From Ruminococcus sp. (lineage in GTDB: Bacteria > Bacillota > Clostridia > Oscillospirales > Ruminococcaceae): DNA of 12,190 bases. The stretch is taken from the NCBI GenBank assembly GCA_024697705.1, contig JAILFF010000292.1:1-12190 (forward strand), in the 5' to 3' direction. Under the pieces are notes generated by a model that did no database searches, was not told the origin of the DNA, and saw nothing but the letters and a program-made list of their open reading frames with translations. The position numbers and the translations under genes are program-made. Positions 1 through 4,949 of this stretch are shown one piece after another (the stretch's first letter is position 1; each line of letters opens with the position of its first letter).

Positions 1-23
1 TTGAATTGACTTTCGATATTCAT
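1..23 (-). CDS. 5' end of a gene leaving the left edge, product unknown
   Basis: On the minus strand an ATG at 23-21 opens a reading frame (M-N-I-E-S-Q-F) that continues past the window edge. A plausible ribosome binding site, GTGAGG, lies at about 32-37, roughly seven to eight bases upstream of the ATG. Only seven codons are visible, so no family can be named. A possible -10 (TATAAG on the minus strand, 58-63) lies upstream without a good -35. The gene would be divergent from the DUF4846 gene at 197. The call rests only on start codon plus binding site and could be chance. Confidence 0.4.
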
Positions 24-84
24 TTTATTTACCTCACTTTATTTGATGATCTTGAAACTTATAAACGTAGATGATTAAAAAATC

Positions 85-111
85 AGAAAAAATGCTCGAT
101 GCGTTTTTTCT
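85..111. repeat. AT-rich hairpin between divergent genes
   Basis: Arms 85-95 (AGAAAAAATGC) and 101-111 (GCGTTTTTTCT) pair over 11 positions with one G-T wobble around a TCGAT loop. The A-run/T-run arms resemble a bidirectional intrinsic terminator. It lies between two apparently divergent genes, however, just upstream of the -35 box at 122, so it may instead be a protein-binding or structural element. Confidence 0.35.
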
Positions 112-121
112 CTTGCCCTAC

Positions 122-150
122 TTGTTTTTTCGGATAAGATATGATATAAT
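122..150 (+). promoter_or_regulatory. Promoter of the DUF4846 gene
   Basis: A -35-like TTGTTT (122-127), a 17-bp spacer and a consensus TATAAT (145-150) are preceded by TG at 142-143, making an extended -10. Transcription would start near 157, about 40 bases before the ATG at 197. The -10 lies inside a perfect palindrome (139-160). Confidence 0.65.
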
Positions 151-160
151 TATATCATAT
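139..160. promoter_or_regulatory. 22-bp perfect palindrome over the -10 box, possible operator
   Basis: The 18-bp core ATGATATAATTATATCAT (141-158) is its own reverse complement, and the symmetry extends two bases on each side to 139-160. It covers the whole -10 hexamer and the likely start point of the gene at 197, where a dimeric repressor would block transcription. AT-only palindromes arise easily around TATAAT, so binding is an inference. Confidence 0.45.
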
Positions 161-196
161 TAGACAGTTAAAATCAACCGCAAAGAAGGAGACACA

Positions 197-1102
197 ATGA
201 AAAATTCAAAAAAAATCAAAGCAGTCATCATTATCATCTTTTTGCTGTTTTTCGCGGCTGCGCTGACCGCCGTTTATATCCGCGTCAATCCGAAATGGAA
301 AGCCGCAGAGCTTACCGTCGAGCCTGAGGGGAGGGATTTCGAGATAAAATGTTTAAACGCGGAGGGCATGACGCTCGAATCGAGGATTTTACCTCCCTAC
401 GGCTTTGCCCGCGTACCTGCCGAAAACGGCAGCTTCGGGGAGTGTCTGCGAAAATATCCGCTATTGCCCGACGACATCAAGCTTCCCGCGTATGACGGCA
501 GAGCTATAAAATCGTCTTACGCCGCCGCGGTGTTTGACATTAGTCTCGGCGACGAGGGATATCAGCAGTGCGCGGACAGCATTATCAGGCTTTACAGCGA
601 TTATTACTACGAAAAAGGGCAGTACGATAAGATTTCGTTTCTGTTCTCTAACGGCGATGAATGTGATTACAGCCGTTGGAGAGAAGGAAAGAGAATGTTC
701 GTATTCGGCGATTTTTCCTGCGAGATACCAGCAGCACTCCCCGATGACAGCGAACAGCAGTACAGAAACTACTTAAAAGAGGTCATGAATTACGCGGGAA
801 CGCTCTCGCTGCATAAGGAATCTCGGGTAATTGCTCCCGACGAGCTTCGCACGGGCGATATCATATGCAATGACAGCCATGTCGTTATGATCGTCGATGA
901 GGCGGTGAACGAAAACGGCGAGAAATGCTATCTTATCGGGCAGAGCTTTATCCCCGCGGTATGCTTCCACATTGTCGCTGACAGAAGCGGCGGAGATGTT
1001 ACCCCGTGGTTCACCGAAGAAGAACTGTCTCGGGATTCTTTCAACATTGGCGGATTTGGCTTTGTGAAAGAGAATATCCGCCGTTGGAAGGAAGGGTTTT
1101 GA
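197..1102 (+). CDS. Membrane-anchored DUF4846 family protein
   Basis: The 301-residue product matches my recollection of DUF4846, a family of unknown biochemical function. A lysine-rich start is followed by one hydrophobic segment (about residues 9-29), so the protein is probably anchored or secreted with its bulk outside. Family-like blocks are QQCADSIIRLYSDYYY (123-138), GQYDKISFLFSNG (141-153), YSRWREGKR (158-166), GTLSL (201-205), GDIICNDSHVVMIVDEA (220-236) and GQSFIPA (249-255, approximate). The SHVVMIVDE block resembles the histidine-containing strand of NlpC/CHAP-type cysteine peptidases, but that link is speculative. Start choice: AAGGAG at 185-190, seven bases before the ATG, and length is normal for the family. 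It is monocistronic, with its own promoter and a terminator at 1151-1181. Confidence is high for the family and nil for a specific function. Confidence 0.85.
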   Translation: MKNSKKIKAVIIIIFLLFFAAALTAVYIRVNPKWKAAELTVEPEGRDFEIKCLNAEGMTLESRILPPYGFARVPAENGSFGECLRKYPLLPDDIKLPAYDGRAIKSSYAAAVFDISLGDEGYQQCADSIIRLYSDYYYEKGQYDKISFLFSNGDECDYSRWREGKRMFVFGDFSCEIPAALPDDSEQQYRNYLKEVMNYAGTLSLHKESRVIAPDELRTGDIICNDSHVVMIVDEAVNENGEKCYLIGQSFIPAVCFHIVADRSGGDVTPWFTEEELSRDSFNIGGFGFVKENIRRWKEGF

Positions 1103-1150
1103 GGGATTTTTTCTCGGAGCGCCTGCACCTTATGGAAAACTTAATCATCA

Positions 1151-1193
1151 TTCCCGACGAAGAATAGCTCTCCGTCGGGGATATATTTTATTT
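1151..1193 (+). terminator. Intrinsic terminator after the DUF4846 gene
   Basis: Arms 1151-1163 and 1169-1181 form a 13-position stem with a CCCGACG/CGTCGGG core, one A-C mismatch and one T-G wobble, around a five-base loop. The T-rich TATATTTTATTT (1182-1193) follows. It lies between convergent genes and may also slow transcripts from the minus-strand gene ending at 1188. Confidence 0.75.
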
Positions 1194-2450
1194 CAATATC
1201 ATTTTTTCGGGGAAAGCTCTTCTGCGCATGATTCCCCACATCTTGTCGATATATGACAGAGTGTAGAAATTCTCAAAAAAGTGATAGTAGTAAGTGCCTT
1301 TTGCGGTCAAAAGATATTTTCCGTTTCTGCGTTCAAGCAGACCGAAACATACTCCGAGGAACAGCTCCGCACCGTACATTCTGCCGAGCTTTGTTCCGAA
1401 AAACCGTTCAAAATCGGCGGGGTCGAGCTGCGTGCTGTATAGCTTCCAAAAAAGATAATACACCATTCTTTGCCGTTTGGTGAAATGTATCGTGAGCGAC
1501 GTGGGCAGCATTTTATTCTCTATCCTGCGGCAGTATTCCTTTACGGAAAACGTGTTTATCTTGAAGCGGTCTTTCAGCAGTGTAGTCGCGGAACAGCCGA
1601 AGCCCAGAAAATTATCCCTTGTCATTGAAGAATATTCGGCATTTTTAACGCTTGAAAAAGTCCATATCGAAGTCCTTTCATAGCCTTTTGACGTACAATA
1701 TTTGACCGTCTTTTCAAGCAGTATCTTCTTTTCCGGATTATTCATCGCGGGTATTTTGCTTTTGGTGAAAGTGAAATCTATGAACGGATATATCGCAACG
1801 TGATTCCCGCCCACATAAAAAGCAGTGTCGATATCTTTTTTTATATCGGCAAATGTCTGATGCGGCAGCGCAAATATAAGGTCGATCGAAACGGTATCGA
1901 ACTTAACTTTTGATAGGGCATATTTAAGAACTTTAATATCGGTGGGTTCTCTGCCGAGTATATTTGCATATTTACGTCCGAACGACTGAACTCCTATGCT
2001 TATCTTTGTCACGCCTGCCGATCTTAATTGTGTCAAAAGAGATACAGTTACATTATCGGGGTGCAGCTCTGTCCCGATACCGTCGGTAATATAAAAATGT
2101 TCCCCGACTGCCGATATTATCTCGGGCAGACGTTCCGCCGCAAGCGCGGGTGTTCCTCCGCCGAAATACAGACTTGTTACCTTCTTTTTAGCTTTTGTTT
2201 TCCCGCCGATCATATGTATCTCTTTGATGAGCGCTTCTATATATTTATCGCATATTTCTTTTTGATAATATGTCTTGCAGTACGGACAGAATTTGCAAAT
2301 CCTCCTGCAAAACGGGATATGGATATATAACCCGAGATCATCACATCTACTAAAGGGAAGATCGTCCTCATATTTCGATGTGAACTCAAACGGCTTAAAA
2401 GTCCTTGTGAGCCATATCCGTGCCGCGGAAGCTATCGTGTTATTTCGCAT
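1188..2450 (-). CDS. HemW/HemN-like radical SAM enzyme
   Basis: This 420-residue protein has the layout of the coproporphyrinogen III oxidase-like (HemN/HemW) radical SAM group. The block YIHIPFCRRICKFCPYC (about 42-58) carries the CX3CX2C cluster ligands C48, C52 and C55, plus the following C58 typical of this group. GGGTP (97-101) is the SAM-binding glycine motif. ELHPDN (about 127) and the following GVTKISIGVQSF are the usual HemW-type core blocks. The C-terminal third fits a winged HemN_C-like region. At 420 residues it is somewhat longer than common HemW proteins (about 380), so substrate is uncertain: haem chaperone, anaerobic coproporphyrinogen oxidase or another reaction. AAAGGA about ten bases upstream supports the ATG at 2450. 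It starts 24 bases after the preceding radical SAM gene and shares its promoter. Confidence 0.85.
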   Translation of the reverse strand: MRNNTIASAARIWLTRTFKPFEFTSKYEDDLPFSRCDDLGLYIHIPFCRRICKFCPYCKTYYQKEICDKYIEALIKEIHMIGGKTKAKKKVTSLYFGGGTPALAAERLPEIISAVGEHFYITDGIGTELHPDNVTVSLLTQLRSAGVTKISIGVQSFGRKYANILGREPTDIKVLKYALSKVKFDTVSIDLIFALPHQTFADIKKDIDTAFYVGGNHVAIYPFIDFTFTKSKIPAMNNPEKKILLEKTVKYCTSKGYERTSIWTFSSVKNAEYSSMTRDNFLGFGCSATTLLKDRFKINTFSVKEYCRRIENKMLPTSLTIHFTKRQRMVYYLFWKLYSTQLDPADFERFFGTKLGRMYGAELFLGVCFGLLERRNGKYLLTAKGTYYYHFFENFYTLSYIDKMWGIMRRRAFPEKMILK

Positions 2451-2474
2451 TTTGTTTTCCTTTCGGTATTATGT

Positions 2475-3380
2475 TCAGATATATTTTATGTAGGTGAACA
2501 GCATATCAAGAAGCACGCGGACATTTCCCGAAAATGCAAGTGCGTATTCGCAGACGAACATAAACCCGCAGTTATCGCACATACCCTTTATATCTATGCA
2601 CCTTCCGCAGAACCATGTTTTGCCCTCCTGAATGACCTCGCATTGATAGGTCGGACGTGGAAAGCTGTTGTTTATCATATACGGAAATGTGCTTTTAAGG
2701 TTGAATACGGGTATTCCTGCCGCCATCATTCCTTCGATCTTTTTACAACATTCGTATTTCTCATTTTTGGTCAGCGCAAGACTTTTCGTATCGGGATATG
2801 GCGTATGGAAGTTGAACGAAACAGCCTTGATATTTTTCTCGTGATATGCAAGATTTCCGACATTGAATATATTGTCCTTGTTCAGCTTGTTTATATCCAT
2901 GTACAGGCATATATTTTTAGTATTGCAGCCGCGGATATTTTTAAGTATGGTATCTTATGTCCTGCCTCTGATAAGATCGTTTTTTTCTCTGCCGCCGTCA
3001 AGACTCACAAGGACAGTATCGGCTTCGGGAATGTCGAGGGTTATAGTTCCATTCGTGACGATATTGCAGTTGAAATACCCCATTCTCCGCGCAGCGCGAA
3101 TGATATCGGAAACGCTTTTTTCGCCGTCGTGCCAAAGCATGGTCTCTCCGCCGTACAGCATAAGTATCCGTGCGCCCTTATCGTACATAGTTTTTATATC
3201 GCGCATAACCGAATCGTAGCTGTATATCCTTCGTTCGATATTGTTTACCGAACAGTGCTTGCAGTGTAGATTGCAGAGATCGGTCAGGATAACACTTGCG
3301 ATCACGGGTATTTTTCTGCGAAGAATTATCGTCTTAAAGCCATATACAAGCATATACGACATCATTTTTGCTGTCAGCAT
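2475..3380 (-). pseudogene. Radical SAM protein split by an in-frame TAA stop
   Basis: One reading frame runs from ATG 3380 to TGA 2475 (301 sense-length codons) but holds a TAA at 2957-2955, codon 142. The N-terminal part has the CX3CX2C motif in DLCNLHCKHC (C36, C40, C43), GGE (77-79) and ends SLDGGREKNDLIRGRT. The same frame continues after the stop with DTILKNIRGC. Homologues typically read GKTYD here, so a TAT or TAC tyrosine codon probably became TAA. The C-terminal part keeps cysteines in the CGRCIDIKGMCDNCGF segment (about 2560-2520) and ends in TYIKYI, as in SPASM-like radical SAM proteins of about 300 residues. AAGGAG at 3388-3393 fixes the start at 3380. No ribosome binding site precedes the next ATG (2900), so the second half is unlikely to be made independently. 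Sequencing error or readthrough are alternatives. Confidence 0.8.
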
Positions 3381-3411
3381 GGTTTTGCTCCTTTTTGATT
3401 TCTTTACAGTT

Positions 3412-3440
3412 ATTTTATCATAACCGAGTGAAGTTGTCAA
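3412..3440 (-). promoter_or_regulatory. Promoter of the radical SAM operon
   Basis: On the minus strand TTGACA (3440-3435), a 17-bp spacer and TAAAAT (3417-3412) with an upstream TG form a near-consensus extended -10 promoter about 30 bases before the start at 3380. Because TTG of the -35 box is in frame, a longer start at 3440 is theoretically open, but the ribosome binding site at 3388-3393 argues against it. Confidence 0.8.
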
Positions 3441-3464
3441 TGGTCATCATTTTTTCGGTGGGTA

Positions 3465-3493
3465 TTGACAAGAAAAGTTTGTTGTTATATAAT
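3465..3493 (+). promoter_or_regulatory. Consensus promoter for the 89-residue protein
   Basis: TTGACA (3465-3470), exactly 17 bp, then TATAAT (3488-3493): a full consensus sigma-A-type promoter. The facing -35 boxes of this and the minus-strand promoter are only 24 bp apart, so the two units could be co-regulated. The leader to the ATG at 3558 is about 58 bases. A second TATAAT at 3522-3527 has no -35. Confidence 0.85.
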
Positions 3494-3557
3494 TAGTGAA
3501 AACGAAGCGCCGGCTTGGCTATATAATTTAAACAGGTAAATATGGGAGGAAACCGCC

Positions 3558-3827
3558 ATGGGCACATCATTTACAACCACACACATTCATAACGCGCAGA
3601 ACCTCACAAAAGCGCAGTTCAAAAAGGCTTTTACCGACATGATGAAAGCAAAAGGCTACACCGCGAGCGACGAGGAAAACGCCGCGCTGACCTACACGCT
3701 CGTTTTCGCGCCCGACCGCAAGTGGGTGACTGTCCTCACGGACGGTGCGGATGCCCGCCGCGAGACTGCCGAACTTGCAAAGGGGCTGAAAGCCTACGCT
3801 GTCGATAAAAAATCTTTGTCAAAATAG
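3558..3827 (+). CDS. Small protein of unknown function (89 residues)
   Basis: I do not recognise a named family. The product is soluble-looking with no signal peptide or membrane segment, and reads as a small mixed alpha/beta domain: MGTSFTTTHIHNAQNLTK, then a basic helix (FKKAFTDMMKAKGYT), then strands (LTYTLVFAPDRKWVTVLTD) and a final helix (RRETAELAKGLKAYAVD). N-termini of the form M-x-TSFTTTHI-(Y/H)-N recall the first 80 or so residues of longer uncharacterised Clostridial proteins that assess or decorate their own sequence poorly, so this could be a shortened member; that is memory, not a search. Start choice: GGGAGGA at 3544-3550 lies seven bases before the ATG. It has a consensus promoter of its own and is divergent from the radical SAM operon. 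No clear terminator follows. Confidence 0.7.
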   Translation: MGTSFTTTHIHNAQNLTKAQFKKAFTDMMKAKGYTASDEENAALTYTLVFAPDRKWVTVLTDGADARRETAELAKGLKAYAVDKKSLSK

Positions 3828-3918
3828 CGTAATGATACTAATACAAATCATTTTGTATGTCAAGATAATATTATAACGCGTAAGAATTGTAAAAATCATA
3901 CATTTTCTTTAAAAGTTA

Positions 3919-3947
3919 TTGACACGCACCAGTTATAGTGTTATAAT
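3919..3947 (+). promoter_or_regulatory. Consensus promoter of the SUKH gene
   Basis: TTGACA (3919-3924), 17 bp, then TATAAT (3942-3947). The expected start near 3954 leaves a leader of about 110 bases before the ATG at 4064, long for a simple gene. The leader is AT-rich and I see no recognisable riboswitch in it. Confidence 0.8.
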
Positions 3948-4063
3948 GACTTTATGGTATATAAATGTTTGCGGTTTTGGTTATAATGTAAATATTGACA
4001 TTATTATTATTTTCTGACCGTAATAACAAATGAAGAATTATTTATCTTTAAGGAGCGAAGATA

Positions 4064-4543
4064 ATGAGCAAACAAAACTTTGATAAAGCTATAAAGCTTG
4101 TTAAGAAATGTGAGGATTTTGACAAGGGCGGCAAAAAATCCCCTAAAATCATCGAAAAAGCAGAACAGCTTCTCGGACTTAAATTCTCCGAGCAGGAATC
4201 TGAATATCTCTCCAAGTTCGGGTATATTGAATTTTCCGGTGTCGAGCTCTACGGAATACTGAACGAGGATTTTGAGGACGATGGTGAGTATGAAGGCTGC
4301 ATGGTTGAATGGACTCTTCACGAAAGAGAAGAGGGTAATATACCAGAAGATTGGATAGCATTGCAGTTTGCTGATGACGGAGGAATGATATTCCTCGATC
4401 ATTCTGATATTGATGAAAACGGCGAGCCTAAGGTCATTCTTGCGGAGGACACCGGTACCGGCTACAAAAAGACCGACTTAATTGCAGATGACTTTGGCAA
4501 TTTCCTGTTAGGAGTTGTTGAGGAACAGCTTGAAGAACAATAA
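4064..4543 (+). CDS. SMI1/KNR4 (SUKH) family protein, probable orphan immunity protein
   Basis: The 159-residue acidic protein fits the SUKH (SMI1/KNR4) superfamily. The N-terminal block IEKAEQLLGLKFSEQESEYL (30-49) followed by SKFGYIEFSGVELYGI is the family's helix-then-strand opening. FADDGGMIFLDHSDIDENGE (102-121) and a closing IADDFGNFLLGVVEE (140-154) complete the fold. Bacterial members usually neutralise a polymorphic toxin encoded next door; none is visible here, so it is an orphan immunity gene or a protein with another binding role. It has no signal peptide and should be cytoplasmic. AAGGAG at 4050-4055, eight bases from the ATG, supports the start. Codon use is more AT-rich than in the neighbouring dockerin and oxidoreductase genes, which could mean acquisition by transfer. 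A strong terminator lies about 100 bases downstream. Confidence 0.8.
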   Translation: MSKQNFDKAIKLVKKCEDFDKGGKKSPKIIEKAEQLLGLKFSEQESEYLSKFGYIEFSGVELYGILNEDFEDDGEYEGCMVEWTLHEREEGNIPEDWIALQFADDGGMIFLDHSDIDENGEPKVILAEDTGTGYKKTDLIADDFGNFLLGVVEEQLEEQ

Positions 4544-4643
4544 GTTTTCACCAAAATAGTTATCAAACATGACGAATAAAAATGAGAGAGCAAAAAAGTT
4601 AGGAATTTACAAGAGTGGCAAAAAAATAATATAACGTAAATGG

Positions 4644-4672
4644 AAAAGCTCAGCGGCGGTGCTGAGCTTTTT
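4644..4672 (+). terminator. Intrinsic terminator after the SUKH gene
   Basis: A perfect 11-bp stem, AAAAGCTCAGC (4644-4654) with GCTGAGCTTTT (4661-4671), encloses a GGCGGT loop and ends in a T-run. Confidence 0.9.
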
Positions 4673-4796
4673 GTATAGGGTTATGATCTTCTGTTTCCGA
4701 ATTATTGGAATTGAAAATCGCATAAAGAACAGCTGTCTTATGGCATATATAAAAAAATACATACGCAATATCGTTGTTATTTGTGTATTAAATCTA

Positions 4797-4825
4797 TTGA
4801 CTAATGCCTTCATTTTTGTTATACT
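4797..4825 (+). promoter_or_regulatory. Promoter of the CotH-dockerin gene
   Basis: TTGACT (4797-4802), 17 bp, then TATACT (4820-4825). The likely start near 4832 gives a leader of about 118 bases before the ATG at 4950. Confidence 0.7.
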
Positions 4826-4850
4826 TATTATGTATATATTTTAACTAAAT

Positions 4851-4892
4851 GGGAGGCGTTGACCGAAAAAGATAATTCGGTGCGATGCTCCC
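4851..4892 (+). promoter_or_regulatory. Structured 5' leader hairpin of the CotH-dockerin gene
   Basis: Three consecutive helices stack: GGGAG/CTCCC (4851-4855 with 4888-4892), CGTTG/CGATG (4857-4861 with 4883-4887, two G-T wobbles) and ACCGAA/TTCGGT (4862-4867 with 4876-4881). Single G bulges sit at 4856 and 4882, and the loop is AAAGATAA. No T-run follows, so this is not an intrinsic terminator. It lies about 20 bases after the predicted transcription start. A role in mRNA stability or as a cis-regulator is inference; it matches no riboswitch that I know. Confidence 0.5.
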
Positions 4893-4949
4893 GAATGTAT
4901 GCGAAGATCATTTGATTTATTATCTTATTTTCACGAGAGGAGAATTCCT

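Larger units (their letters stand above)
4544..4949. other. Intergenic region, 406 bp
   Basis: This gap contains, in order, an AT-rich stretch, the SUKH terminator (4644-4672), about 120 bp with no signal I can recognise, a promoter (4797-4825), and a structured leader (4851-4892) for the dockerin gene. A 21-codon frame at 4569-4634 has no ribosome binding site. A 61-codon frame starting GTG at 4659 begins inside the terminator; its hydrophobic translation is a product of AT-rich DNA. Confidence 0.7.

Noticed and set aside
2475..2900. Independent gene for the C-terminal half of the radical SAM protein
   Set aside because: ATG 2900 has no ribosome binding site and is in the same frame as the upstream half, so it is the continuation of one gene.
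2643..3269. Long plus-strand frame opposite the radical SAM gene
   Set aside because: It is antisense to conserved radical SAM coding sequence and has no recognisable motifs or start signals.
3841..3858. Terminator after the 89-residue gene
   Set aside because: The stem ATACAAA/TTTGTAT is only 7 bp of A-T pairs and lacks a T-run.
4569..4634. 21-residue lysine-rich frame after the SUKH gene
   Set aside because: No ribosome binding site or promoter, and it lies just ahead of the terminator.
4659..4844. Hydrophobic 61-residue frame
   Set aside because: It begins with GTG inside the terminator stem and has no ribosome binding site; AT-rich DNA gives such translations.
4851..4892. Cyclic-di-GMP or other known riboswitch in the CotH leader
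   Set aside because: The conserved loops of the known classes are absent; only a bulged hairpin is seen.
4899..4949. An earlier in-frame ATG for the dockerin protein
   Set aside because: It has no ribosome binding site and would put 17 charged residues before a typical signal peptide; ATG 4950 has GAGAGGAGA in front.
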